Below, piece after piece: positions 53,873 through 62,714 of a DNA stretch of 64,000 nt; the stretch's first letter is position 1; each line of letters starts with the position of its first letter. Location: the NCBI GenBank assembly GCA_963728845.1, contig CAVSLS010000057.1, positions 27,944 to 91,943 on the forward strand. The letters run 5' to 3'. Under the pieces are notes generated by a model. It saw nothing but the letters and a program-made list of their open reading frames with translations. It made no database searches and was not told the origin of the DNA. The stretch is from Bog-473 sp963728845 (GTDB lineage: Bacteria > Actinomycetota > Acidimicrobiia > Acidimicrobiales > RAAP-2). Both the position numbers and the translations under genes were made by a program.

Positions 53873-54139
53873 GTCACCCCCCTGCCCCTTTACGCCTGGG
53901 TTAGTGACGCAGTGTTGTCTCGGACTCGGCAGGTTGGTCGACTTGCCGGTAAGGCGAGTATCCGGAACCGCAACCCGCGAGGGTCGAAGGCTGAAAGCAG
54001 GTAGTAGACCCGATGTCGCACCAACACCCTCACCTCAGGGTGTACCAGTACGCCGCACCGGCACGGTGGAGCAGGGAGACAGGTCGAATCCCCTGATAAT
54101 CCCTGTTCAGGGTGTGGGATACCCCGCCGTAGAGTCGTT
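53873..54139. ncRNA. Structured noncoding segment, possible RNA
   Basis: No gene is found, but hairpins are dense: a stem CGGCAGGT/ACTTGCCG with one G-T pair (53927-53948), ACACCCT/AGGGTGT (54024-54043), and a CCCTG...CAGGG pair before 54113. The sequence has purine-rich connecting pieces (CTGAAAGCAGGTAGTAGACC) like those of large catalytic RNAs. A group II intron fragment was considered; no domain V was recognised. Function unknown; strand is not determined. Confidence 0.3.
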
Positions 54140-54191
54140 GAGATCACCGTGGCCGGCTTCCGCAGGAGACTCAAGGCAGCCGACACGTGAC
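54140..54191 (+). repeat. 52-bp direct repeat, copy B
   Basis: Second copy of the SRPBCC gene 3' end, with differences at 54148 and 54187. It has no attached gene body. The 929 bp between the copies holds the cupin gene and the structured segment. Confidence 0.85.
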
Positions 54192-54247
54192 ATAACTTGG
54201 AACGATGCAGTGTGCGTGCGAGTGGAGCGTCAGGTCTCTGAGGACCG

Positions 54248-54718
54248 ATGGACAGTGACGACGGTGCCGCCGTCGGGCGGCTGATCGCCAAAGACGAGAT
54301 CATCGATCTCGTCCATCGCTATTCGTACTGCGTCGACCACAGGCTGTACGACGAGGTCGTGGAACTATTCACCGAGGACTGCGTGGTCGACTACGGACCG
54401 GAATATCGCACCGTGCGATCCAGGGCTGGTCTCCGGCGGATGTTCGGAAATCCTGAGGGGGGATTTATTGCAACGAGCCACCACAATGCGAACGTCCTCG
54501 TCACGTTCGAGGACCTCGATCATGCGTCCGTGCGCACATCCGTGTACGCCTGGCATCAGCGGTCCGACGGGGTCACACCCCGCTTGTGGGGCTACTACCA
54601 CGACTCCGTCGTCCGTCATCCCGACGGATGGCGCATTGCCGAGCGGCGGCTTCGGACTCTGGGGGCCGAGAATTGGAATGCGGTGATGCGATCGGCTTTC
54701 GAAGACGAAGCTCCGTAG
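54248..54718 (+). CDS. SnoaL-like/NTF2-fold protein
   Basis: The 156-residue protein is SnoaL_4-like: KDEIIDLVHRYSYCVDHRLY, FTEDCVVDYGPEYR, TSHHNANVLVTFED, GYYHDSVVRHPDGWRIAERR. It is distinct from the SnoaL-like protein at 32.0-32.5 kb. Tyr and Asp/His pairs typical of dehydratase-like members are present, but no reaction can be assigned. It lies just past repeat copy B. Confidence 0.85.
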   Translation: MDSDDGAAVGRLIAKDEIIDLVHRYSYCVDHRLYDEVVELFTEDCVVDYGPEYRTVRSRAGLRRMFGNPEGGFIATSHHNANVLVTFEDLDHASVRTSVYAWHQRSDGVTPRLWGYYHDSVVRHPDGWRIAERRLRTLGAENWNAVMRSAFEDEAP

Positions 54719-54826
54719 TCAGCAGCCCGTCAGCATCCGGGTGAGTTCTGATGGCCGGGTCGCAATCGGTGAAAGCGGCCAGGATCAGACTTGCGCAGAT
54801 CATCTCTGGACCTATCCTCGCTGGCG

Positions 54827-55090
54827 GTGGATGAAGTCGAACCCCCACCGGGTAACCCGTTATCTGTGAGAGGTCGTCTCCGCGTGGGCGACCGAGGCAA
54901 GGAACTGGCGGCCGGACTTGTGCAGCGAGCGTTTGCCAAAGGCCAGCTCTCCAAAGATGAGTTGGACAACCGCCTATCCGTTGTGCTCGAGGCCCGCGTA
55001 GGCGACGACCTGAGACCGGCGCTCGACGACCTGAAGGAATACCAATTGGTACGAGTAAACCCACGGATGTGGGCGTACTGGCTGGATTGA
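54827..55090 (+). CDS. DUF1707 (SHOCT-like) small protein
   Basis: The 87-residue protein contains the DUF1707 core, LRVGDRGKELAAGLVQRAFA, GQLSKDELDNRL and ARVGDDLRPALDDL. DUF1707 usually sits at the N-terminus of membrane proteins, but no membrane segment follows here. The GTG at 54827 is 8 bases after a TATCCT -10 box, so a leaderless start is likely; a TTG at 54791 is the alternative. Confidence 0.8.
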   Translation: MDEVEPPPGNPLSVRGRLRVGDRGKELAAGLVQRAFAKGQLSKDELDNRLSVVLEARVGDDLRPALDDLKEYQLVRVNPRMWAYWLD

Positions 55091-55112
55091 CTTTTCAAGT
55101 CCGGGTGGACTC

Positions 55113-55868
55113 TTAGCCGAGCCGCGCCACCGCGAGCGCGGCGGCCAGCAGGACGACGGCCCAGGCCATGGCCCGCAACGCGTGCTCGAGCGGGGCCAGC
55201 AGCGCCGGGCGGTCGATCGCCTGCCGCGCGCCGTCGGACAAGGACAGCACCCCGCTGACGTCGACAGCCCGGCGGCGGAGCATCCGGGCCGGGGTGCTCA
55301 AGGCGCGCTGCGCCAGTGACAGGAGGAGCGCCCCGACCGCTGCGAGCGCTGGCGCGAGCGCCAGCGTCCCGGTCTGGGCCACGTACGCGGTCACCACGGG
55401 GAAGGCACCCCAGCTGGCGGCAAACCCCACGTCGTTGTGGATGATCCCTCCGAGGACCTCGAAGTTGTACCCGACCACGAGTACGGGTCCGAGCACGAGG
55501 AACGGGACCAACACCCATCCGACCTGGACCACCCCGGCCACGCCGAGGACCAGGGCGCCCACGAGTCCCACCACGGCCGCGCCCACGAGAGCGGGCGCGG
55601 GGATGTGCGTGCGGAGCGGCCGGCCGTGCAGCTCGTCGAGCGCGTGCGCCGCCACGCCGACCGCCAGGAAGAAGGCGAGGAGCGTCGCGATCAGTCGCGT
55701 CGTGTTGACCACCGGCGCCAGGCAGGCCCCGATGACCACGTAGGCCAGGTGCCAGGCCGTGTACGGAGGGTGGAGCAACGTCCACCAGTCCCGCCAGCCA
55801 CCTGGGCGGGCGGCGTAGTAGGCCGGACGTTCCTGGGACGGCCGGTCTCGGGGCGCTGCCTCAGCCAC
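55113..55868 (-). CDS. UbiA-like integral membrane protein
   Basis: The 251-residue protein has about seven hydrophobic segments. It carries a short conserved stretch, HALDELHGRPLRTHIP, reminiscent of the Asp-rich prenyl-binding loop of UbiA prenyltransferases, and YNFEVLGGIIHND, but not the full NDxxDxxxD. The start overlaps the UbiE stop by 8 bp, so the two are coupled. With geranylgeranyl reductase nearby, an isoprenoid or quinone role is plausible. Could instead be an unrelated membrane protein. Confidence 0.65.
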   Translation of the reverse strand: MAEAAPRDRPSQERPAYYAARPGGWRDWWTLLHPPYTAWHLAYVVIGACLAPVVNTTRLIATLLAFFLAVGVAAHALDELHGRPLRTHIPAPALVGAAVVGLVGALVLGVAGVVQVGWVLVPFLVLGPVLVVGYNFEVLGGIIHNDVGFAASWGAFPVVTAYVAQTGTLALAPALAAVGALLLSLAQRALSTPARMLRRRAVDVSGVLSLSDGARQAIDRPALLAPLEHALRAMAWAVVLLAAALAVARLG

Positions 55869-56595
55869 TGCGGCGACGCCCCCACATGACGAGGCCGCCG
55901 CCGAGGCTCATCCGCCGCACGCCGACGTCGACCAGTCCGGCCCTGCCCCAGGCCTCGACCGTCCAGTCGAGCGGATAGCGCTGGTAGTGCGCCGAGATGT
56001 TGGGTCCGAGGAACCGGCCGACCTCCAGCCATTCCCGGCCCCCCGTGACGAGCCCACCGACCGGGAGGACGAGCCTCGTGTAGCCCCACCACCAGAACCG
56101 CCAGAAGCGGCTCTGCGGGAGCAGGAACTCCAGGTTGGCCACCACGCCTTCGGGCTTCACCACCCGGGCGAGCTCGCGCAGCGTCGCCCCGGGATCGTCG
56201 ACGTAGCGCAGCAGATAGGTGAAGGTGAGTGCGTCGAAGGTCGCATCAGCGAACGGCAGCTGCTCGCCCCGGCCCGCGATCAATCGGACCCGGTCGGCCA
56301 TCGCCCGTCCGGCGACGTTCCGCTGGCCCTGGCGCAGCATCTCGAGCGTCAGGTCGACCCCGACCACGTCGGCGCGCGTGCGCTGCGCGATCTGCAAGGA
56401 GACGCCGGCCGGCCCACACGCCACGTCGAGCACCAGCGCCGGATCCTCCGGCACGATGTGATCGATCATGGCGCGGCGCCAGCGGCCGTTCTGGCCCATG
56501 GACAACACTTCGGCCAGCCGGTCGTAGCGTGCCGGGAGCGGGGAGAAGAGCTGCTGGGCGAACCGGTTGAGTTCGTTCGGCGCCCGTGTCTCCAT
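55861..56595 (-). CDS. UbiE/COQ5-like methyltransferase
   Basis: The 244-residue SAM methyltransferase has the N-terminal FSPLPARYDRLAEVLSMGQN of UbiE relatives, SAM motif I VLDVACGPAGVSLQIA, LPFADATFDALTFTYLLRYV and LARVVKPEGVVANLEFL. UbiE methylates demethylmenaquinone; this one is an isoprenoid- or quinone-type paralogue. It is divergent from geranylgeranyl reductase and coupled to the UbiA-like gene. Confidence 0.88.
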   Translation of the reverse strand: METRAPNELNRFAQQLFSPLPARYDRLAEVLSMGQNGRWRRAMIDHIVPEDPALVLDVACGPAGVSLQIAQRTRADVVGVDLTLEMLRQGQRNVAGRAMADRVRLIAGRGEQLPFADATFDALTFTYLLRYVDDPGATLRELARVVKPEGVVANLEFLLPQSRFWRFWWWGYTRLVLPVGGLVTGGREWLEVGRFLGPNISAHYQRYPLDWTVEAWGRAGLVDVGVRRMSLGGGLVMWGRRRSG

Positions 56596-56654
56596 TCCGC
56601 CTCCTCAGGTGTGAGGATCTCACCGTAGACGGTCGACGTTCGAAGGGAGCCGAC

Positions 56655-57923
56655 GTGGGTGCGAGGCGCTTTGACGTGCTCGTCGTGGGAGCCGGCCCGG
56701 CGGGGAGCACCGCCGCGCTCGTGCTCGCCCGCGCCGGCGCCCGGGTCGGCCTGGTGGACAAGGCGCACTTCCCGCGGGACAAGGCGTGCGGGGACCTCAT
56801 CGGGCCGCGGGGCCTGCAGGTGCTCGCCGACCTCGGGGTGCCCGAGCCCCCTGGGCTCGACGTCGGCGACATGGTCGTTGTCGGGCCGACCGACCGCAGG
56901 GTCGTGCTCCCGTGCTTCGACGGCGCCACCTACCCGGGGCGAGCGCGCGCCGTCACCCGGTGGGCGTTCGACGATGCGCTGCGCACGGCCGCGCTCGATG
57001 CCGGCGCCGAACCCGTCGAGGGCCGCGCCGACGTCCCACTCTGGTCCGATGCCGGTCTCGACGGCTTCGTGGTCGACGGCGGCGTCGCGCTGCACGCCGA
57101 CTTCGTCGTCGGGGCCGACGGTGCGACCAGCCATGTCGCGCAGGTCGCCTCGCTGGTGGAGGAGTCGCGCGTCCTGTGGGGGTTCGCCGTGCGCTGCTAC
57201 GTCGACCAGCACGTCGACCTGCCGGCCATCACACTGTGGGAACAGGAGCGCTGGCGCGCCGTTCCCGGCTACGGCTGGATCTTCCCCGGCCCCGACGGCG
57301 GCGCCAACCTCGGCATCGGGATCGGGACCCTGGCCGACCGCCGAGCCGGGGCGGCAGCGGTGCAACGGCTCCCCGCCTTCGTCGAGCACCTGGTGAGGCT
57401 CGGGCTCCTCGAGCGGGCGTCGGCGTCGCCGTTGCCGCGCCGGTTGGGGGGTTGGCTCAAGATGGGCATGGTCGGGACGACGCCCGCCGCCGGGCGTGTG
57501 CTGCTGGTCGGCGATGCGGCCGGATTGGTCAATCCCCTCCAGGGTGAGGGCATCGCGCCGGCCATGACCAGCGCGTGCGCGGCGGCCGAGGCCATCATCG
57601 CCGCGCCGGGGTGCGCCGCGGCGCGCTACCGCCGCACCCTCATCCGGTCGCACCTGCCCTACCAGCGCGTGGCCGCCACCGGCCATGCGGCGCTGGTCGG
57701 CCGGCCGCGCGCGGTGGCGGCGGTCGGGCGGGCCCTGACGGCGCCCGGGATCGGCAAGGCCCTCGCCGGTGGGTGGGGGATCTTCTGGAACGAGCTCCTC
57801 GTGGGGGCGGCACCGGGGAGAGCCCGGCGGGTCGCCGCCGCCTCCATGTGGATCGGCCGCGCCGCCACCCGGACCAGCAGCGTCTCGCGCTGGTTCCGGC
57901 AGATGGCGGACGACGCCGATTGA
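56655..57923 (+). CDS. Geranylgeranyl reductase family FAD protein
   Basis: The 422-residue flavoprotein matches the geranylgeranyl reductase family: FDVLVVGAGPAGSTAAL for FAD, the PRDKACGD motif, PGYGWIFPGPDGGANLGIG and GDAAGLVNPLQGEGI. These enzymes saturate isoprenoid double bonds of chlorophyll, menaquinone or archaeal lipids. GTG at 56655 follows AAGGGAG. With the divergent UbiE-UbiA-like pair it suggests a quinone or isoprenoid modification group. Confidence 0.92.
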   Translation: MGARRFDVLVVGAGPAGSTAALVLARAGARVGLVDKAHFPRDKACGDLIGPRGLQVLADLGVPEPPGLDVGDMVVVGPTDRRVVLPCFDGATYPGRARAVTRWAFDDALRTAALDAGAEPVEGRADVPLWSDAGLDGFVVDGGVALHADFVVGADGATSHVAQVASLVEESRVLWGFAVRCYVDQHVDLPAITLWEQERWRAVPGYGWIFPGPDGGANLGIGIGTLADRRAGAAAVQRLPAFVEHLVRLGLLERASASPLPRRLGGWLKMGMVGTTPAAGRVLLVGDAAGLVNPLQGEGIAPAMTSACAAAEAIIAAPGCAAARYRRTLIRSHLPYQRVAATGHAALVGRPRAVAAVGRALTAPGIGKALAGGWGIFWNELLVGAAPGRARRVAAASMWIGRAATRTSSVSRWFRQMADDAD

Positions 57924-57995
57924 GCGGGTGGCCTTCCCTCCTTTACCTTGACGGAAGCCGCGACCGCCTCGGGGCGCGGGAAAGGTGGAACGCAC

Positions 57996-58685
57996 ATGAG
58001 CGAGCCCGATCCTCCGCCGCAACCTCTCCTGGTGTCCTTCGGCGCGCTCACCGTGGTGAGCGGCTTCGTCGATGCCGTGAGCTACCTCGGCCTCGGACAC
58101 GTCTTCACCGCCAACATGACCGGCAACGTGGTCCTGATCGGCTTCGCGTTCGCCGGTGCACCGGGGTTCTCCGTAACGGCCAGCCTCTGCGCGCTCGGCG
58201 CCTTCCTGGTCGGCGCGGTCGTGGGCGGCCGCCTCGCACGTCATGTGAACCCGCAGCGGATGCTGCTCCTGGTCGCCCTGGCGTTCGAGGCGACCTTCAC
58301 GGCCGTCGCCGCGATCGTCGCCGCCGCGGTGCCGGCCATCGGCTCGGGCTGGCCCCGCTTCACCGTGATCGCGCTCCTCGCCTTCGCCATGGGGGTCCGC
58401 AACGCGGCCGTGCGACACTTCGGCGTCGCCGACATGACGACGACCGTCCTCACCATGACGCTGACCGGGCTCGCGTCGGATTCGTCCCTGGCCGGGGGGA
58501 CCAATCCCCACGCCGGGCGCAGGGTTGCCTCGGCCTTCTGCATGTTCGGTGGCGCGCTCGCGGGCGCGGCCCTCGTGATCCACTTCCACCCGGACTGGGC
58601 GCTCGCCATCGCGGCGTTCATCGTCGTGTGCACCGCGCTGTACTTCGCCGGCGCGGCCCCCCTCGAGCTCGGCCTCGCCAAGTAG
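57996..58685 (+). CDS. YoaK/DUF1275 family membrane protein
   Basis: The 229-residue protein has six hydrophobic segments and the DUF1275 signature VSGFVDAVSYLGLGHVFTAN followed by MTGNVV, plus GVRNAAVRHFGVADMTTTVL. The family is widespread; its role is unknown, possibly transport. GGAAAGGTGGA precedes the ATG at 57996. Its stop converges on the NUDIX gene 26 bp away. Confidence 0.92.
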   Translation: MSEPDPPPQPLLVSFGALTVVSGFVDAVSYLGLGHVFTANMTGNVVLIGFAFAGAPGFSVTASLCALGAFLVGAVVGGRLARHVNPQRMLLLVALAFEATFTAVAAIVAAAVPAIGSGWPRFTVIALLAFAMGVRNAAVRHFGVADMTTTVLTMTLTGLASDSSLAGGTNPHAGRRVASAFCMFGGALAGAALVIHFHPDWALAIAAFIVVCTALYFAGAAPLELGLAK

Positions 58686-58710
58686 CCAAAGAGCGGACGT
58701 CGGTCCTGGG

Positions 58711-59186
58711 TCAGTGCGGGCGCCCGTCCTCGAGGTAGACGCACTCGTTGCGCTCACGCGCCGGGAGCGCGGCGCCGACGCGGCGCCGGAGCGGGCCGCT
58801 CAGCAGTCGCAGCGCCTCCGCAGGCTCGACCAGTCGCTGCTCGGACAGCTCTTCTTCCTGCAGGACGATCGACCGCAGCGTCGTCTCGGGCAGGATGCCG
58901 CAGTCGAAGAGGAAGCGCAGCCCGCCGGGCCTCGACGGCCGGGGCCGGAGGAAGTCGACGGCGACGAGCTGGCCGTGCTCGACGACGAGGCCGACTTCTT
59001 CGCGCACCTCGCGGCGGCAGGCCTCCCAGGGTGTCTCGCCGTCCGCCTCCATGATCCCCCCCGGGATGGTCCAGTGGGCCTTGTAGGTGGGGTTGACGAC
59101 AAGGAGCCGACCGCGCTTGTCGAAGATCAGCGCGCCGGCCGACGCGGGACACGCGGCAGGACGAAGGGCACATCGTCGTCCGTCAC
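58711..59186 (-). CDS. NUDIX hydrolase, frameshifted near start
   Basis: The corrected protein is about 158 residues. The Nudix box GIMEADGETPWEACRREVRE followed by EVGL is intact, preceded by WTIPGG. It would hydrolyse a nucleoside diphosphate derivative. The true start appears to be the GTG at 59186, which overlaps the sulfatase stop (GTGA); one missing base at about 59145 disconnects VPFVLPRVP from ASAGALIFDKRG. That overlap is the main reason for the correction. Confidence 0.82.
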
Positions 59187-60793
59187 GCCACTCCCAGCCG
59201 CTCGAACTGCTCGTTCGGGGCCGCGACCGCCCGCAGGGCGACCCGCAGCAGCTCCACCATGTCCGCCTCGGCGGCGGTCCCCGTGAGGTTCTCGTTCTCG
59301 TCTGGGTCCTCGGACACGTCGAAGAGGAAGTGCGCGTCGACGGCGTTGCGGCCCACCCAGAACGGGAGGCGGTCACCGGGCTCGAAGGGCTGCACGATGA
59401 CCGGTATGTCCGATCCGGGCATGAAGTCGAGCCGGGCCCGCCGGTCGGGCGGCGGCAGCCGGACCGCATCCTCGAAGCCGTGGACGGGCATGGTCGACCA
59501 CCGGTTCGACCACATGGAGAGGGGAAAATTCTCCCCGGCGGCGCCGCGGGCGTACTTGCGACGGCTGTCGGTGACCTGCACCCAGTTCCCGTAGACACCG
59601 CCGATGGCCCACTCCCGGACCTGCGATGCCAGGCCCTCCACGAGGGGACCAAGGGACACCCCGTGCGCGGTGCCCGCCGGCGCGACGCCGAACACGTCGG
59701 CGATGGTGGCGTTGATGTCCACGTTGGTGGTGAGCGCCGGGCACTCGGTGCCGCCGGCGACGCCGGGCCAGTGCACGAGCAGGGGGATGTGGCCCAGCGG
59801 CTCGTACTGCATGACGCCCGGCTTGCCCCAGATGTCCTTCTCGCCGAGGTAATGCCCGTGGTCCGTGCACACGATGACGATCGTGCTGTCCCACAGCCCG
59901 CGCGCGGCCAACGCCGCGAAGACCTCGCCGACCCAATGGTCGATCATGCTGAGCTTGGCGCCGTAGTTGGCCCGGATGTGCCGGCCCTCGCGTTCGCTGA
60001 GGCGTCCCGCGGCCACCGCGCCGACGTCGTACGGGGGCCAGATCAGGATCTCGCCTTGCCAGTCGGGGTCGTAGCGCCCGAACCACGGCTCCGGCGTGTC
60101 GAACGGTTCGTGCGGGTCGAACTCGTCGACGAACAGCAGGAAGGGCGCGTCGTCCGGGGCGCCGCGCCGCAGCCAGTCCGCCGCGGCGCGCATCGTGCGC
60201 GGGCCGGGGAAGTCCTCCTCGGCTCGGAAGAAGGTGCGTGACCGGTCGTAGGGCCGGTCGTCCAAAACCGGACTGCCGAGACGCTCCCAGTACCAGCCGC
60301 CGCCGCGGGCGGGCAGGGCGGGCGCACCGATGTAACTGGGGTCGCGGTAGGTCCGCCACGGGTCGCCCTCGTGGCCGCGCACGTAGTCCCAGGCGCTGAA
60401 GTCGGTGTGGTAGTTCTCGCCCCCGACCTCGAAGAGGTGCGGGTGGTCCGACACGAGCACCGTGGTCACCCCGGCCCGTCGCAACTGCTGGGTGATGGGC
60501 TCTTCCCAGATCTCGATCGAGCCCCACGGCCGCCACAGGAAGTCGAGCGACCCACAGAGGATGTCGTGGCGCGCCGGCATGCACGGCAGCGAACCGGTGA
60601 CGTGCGACGTGAACCGGACGGCCTGTTCGCGGGCGAAACGGTCGAGATGGGGGGTGTCGAACTCCGCGCCGCCGTAGCTCCCGAGCATGTGCCGGTTGAG
60701 GCTGTCGAGGAGGAGCACCACCACGTTGCGCACCGGGCCGGCCGTGACCGTGTCGGCGTTCCCCGCGGGTCCGGTGCCGGTGCGTGCAGCCAC
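59183..60793 (-). CDS. Sulfatase (formylglycine type)
   Basis: The 536-residue sulfatase has the metal-binding VVVLLLDSLNRHMLGSYG, the Cys-x-Pro-x-Arg motif CMPARHDIL (C71) that is converted to formylglycine, and VCTDHGHYLGEKDIWGKPGV. No signal peptide is seen, so it is cytosolic or its start is misplaced. It would hydrolyse a sulfate or phosphonate ester. The GTG at 60793 is 39 bp after the SCO6880-like stop, on the same strand. No sulfatase-maturing enzyme is nearby. Confidence 0.92.
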   Translation of the reverse strand: MAARTGTGPAGNADTVTAGPVRNVVVLLLDSLNRHMLGSYGGAEFDTPHLDRFAREQAVRFTSHVTGSLPCMPARHDILCGSLDFLWRPWGSIEIWEEPITQQLRRAGVTTVLVSDHPHLFEVGGENYHTDFSAWDYVRGHEGDPWRTYRDPSYIGAPALPARGGGWYWERLGSPVLDDRPYDRSRTFFRAEEDFPGPRTMRAAADWLRRGAPDDAPFLLFVDEFDPHEPFDTPEPWFGRYDPDWQGEILIWPPYDVGAVAAGRLSEREGRHIRANYGAKLSMIDHWVGEVFAALAARGLWDSTIVIVCTDHGHYLGEKDIWGKPGVMQYEPLGHIPLLVHWPGVAGGTECPALTTNVDINATIADVFGVAPAGTAHGVSLGPLVEGLASQVREWAIGGVYGNWVQVTDSRRKYARGAAGENFPLSMWSNRWSTMPVHGFEDAVRLPPPDRRARLDFMPGSDIPVIVQPFEPGDRLPFWVGRNAVDAHFLFDVSEDPDENENLTGTAAEADMVELLRVALRAVAAPNEQFERLGVA

Positions 60794-60832
60794 CGGGTCA
60801 TGGTAGAGGCGGAAGGCGCGGAGGGCCGGTCC

Positions 60833-62205
60833 TCAGCGCAGCCCGCGGCACAGCGGGAGGGTGCACGTGTAGGCGGCGGCCTGGTCGCCGTAGAGGCGGC
60901 GGAGCGCGAGCCGGCTCTGGCCTGCCGCGTGCTGGACGACCTCGCAGGCCGCAACCAGCTCCTCCTCGCTCGGCGCGGACACGGTGACGTAGCCGGAGTA
61001 CCGGAACGAGGCATAACCTTCGGCCAGCTCCGCCTCGCGGCGAGCCAGGACCTCCGACTCGCGGGCATGCCGGGCCGTCGACACGAAGCCGCCCCGCCGG
61101 CGCAACTCCGCATCGGCCAGATCGGCCGTCCTCGATGCCTCCACTTTGCGCACCGCGGCGTCGGGCCCGAGCGGTTCCATCACCACGGAGAAGGTGGATC
61201 GAGCCGAGCCCAAGAGGAGCGGAGCCAGGAAGTCGCTGCGCACCTCCACCCGCGGCCACTCCGCCACCCAGAACGTGGCATGGAGCATGCCGTCGACGCG
61301 GACCACCGACCAGCTCTCCTCCATCGCCATGGGCCACGGGTCCTCGGGAGCCGGCGCATCGCTCGGGGGACGGACCTGCGCCTCGTAGGTACGGAGCAGC
61401 CGACGGGCCACGGCGTCCGCCGTGAGCAGGGACTCGACCTCGACATCGGCGTCGGAGAGGAGGCGGACCAGCGATCCCACCTCGCGGGCCAGCGTGGCGC
61501 ACCCGAACTCGACCGACTTGGTGAGCCGCACCTGCACGGCCATGACCACATCGTGCGCTCTGGTGCGCGAGTCCATGTCGTTCAGCAGTGCTTCGTACGA
61601 GGCGGTGCAGGCGGAGGCGGCGCCCGACACCGCTTCGGTGACGGCATACGAGCGCACATCCCGCCCGTCGTCGGGGAGCGACGCCGCGACCCACTGCACC
61701 CGGTGCACCGGGGAGCCCTCACGGGCGAACGACGTCAGGACCGAAGCCCACGCCCCCACCCGGCGGTCCTGCTCGTCCGCGCCGAGCAGGGCAAAGCCGC
61801 GCCCGCGCAACGAGAGCGCCGCGGTGAGCGTGCGCGCGCTCCGATCGTGCACGACACCCATGTCGTGCCAGTCGGCCCGCAGCAGCCGCACCCCGCGCAG
61901 CGCGCCCATGTGCCGCGCACCGCGCAGCCGGCCCTGCGGGCGCCCCAGCACACGGTCACCGGGACCCACTCGTCACCCGTGCGGCCCGACACGGGCACCG
62001 TCGCCAGCGCGCCGTAGAGGACGAGGATGCCGATCGCCGCCGCCACGCCCGCCGCGTTGGGCTCCCAGCGCAGCACCAGCACGCCGAAGACCAGGCCGAT
62101 CGCCACGCTGACGATCTGGCCCGCCCGCCATCCGGCCAGCGCGCCGCCGCGCTCGCGCGGCCCGAAACGGTAGCGGGTCGCGCCGTCGCCGGACGCCGCA
62201 CTCAC
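60833..62205 (-). CDS. SCO6880-like type IV secretion protein, frameshifted
   Basis: The corrected protein is about 457 residues. It opens with TRYRFGPRERGGALAGWRAG and two membrane helices (about 27-65, PrgI-like), then a soluble domain (VGAWASVLTSFAREGSPVHR ... VDGMLHATFWVAEWPR) ending in AAAYTCTLPLCRGLR. SCO6880 proteins form an inner-membrane part of actinobacterial type IV systems and normally precede the VirB4 gene. One missing base at about 61940 splits it. The GTG at 62205 overlaps the upstream gene (GTGA). Confidence 0.82.
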
Positions 62206-62714
62206 TCGGCGTCCCCGGCCTCGCCCGGCGGCCACGCACGCGGCAACCCCACGATGCGCGGGCCGTGGCCGTCGTCGCCCATGTAGTAGCGCAGCTGTCC
62301 CGCCTCGACCTTCCCGATCAGGCTGCGGCCGGGCGGGACACCCTCCCACTTCCACGCATCCTCGGGTGTCGCCGGGCCCGTCGCCGCAGCCACGCGCTCC
62401 GTGCCGCCGGCCGCGCCGTCGCCGGGTCCCGACCACAGGATGGGCTTGGGTCCCTTGGGGGCTGCGACCACCCCGCCGCGACGGCGTCGTCGTAGGCACG
62501 CACCGAGCCCGGGTCGCCCTCGGCCAGGCCGACCGTCCCGGGGCTCCTCGTCCCCCGCCCCTCCCGCTCCGTGCGTCGTCGCCCCTCCGAGGGCCGCGCC
62601 CCTTGTGGCGGCAGGCCCTGCCGGCCCGGTCTGGGCGAGCAGGCGCGCGTCACCCAGCCCCTCGAGTCCCTCGTTCAGGACGTGGCCCACGGCGGAACGG
62701 GGCAGCCGCGTCAT
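62202..62714 (-). CDS. Type IV cluster accessory protein, two compensating frameshifts
   Basis: A protein of about 170 residues starts at the ATG overlapping the TrbL-like stop (ATGA) and ends in the GTGA overlap with the SCO6880-like gene. The first and last parts share a frame (MTRLPRSAVGHVLNEGLEGL; GPKPILWSGPGDGA; GQLRYYMGDDGHGPRIVGLP), while the middle (GLAEGDPGSVRAYDDAVAAG) is in another frame with much better codon bias. An extra base at 62540-62543 (GGGG) and a missing one at about 62465 would explain it. No family recognised; small accessory proteins occupy this place in related clusters. Confidence 0.6.
   Translation of the reverse strand: MTRLPRSAVGHVLNEGLEGLGDARLLAQTGPAGPAATRGAALGGATTHGAGGAGDEEPRDGRPGRGRPGLGACLRRRRRGGVVAAPKGPKPILWSGPGDGAAGGTERVAAATGPATPEDAWKWEGVPPGRSLIGKVEAGQLRYYMGDDGHGPRIVGLPRAWPPGEAGDAE

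Noticed and set aside
54082..54092. GGTCGAATCCC resembles a tRNA T-loop
   Set aside because: No acceptor stem, anticodon arm or D-arm fits around it.
53873..54139. Group II intron
   Set aside because: Purine-rich linkers are suggestive, but I found no domain V, no convincing intron ends and no reverse transcriptase. Kept only as a structured segment.
56466..58757. 763-codon antisense frame over geranylgeranyl reductase and YoaK genes
   Set aside because: Composition is that of a shadow frame (Glu/Gly/Arg-rich, no motifs), while the plus-strand genes have clear families.
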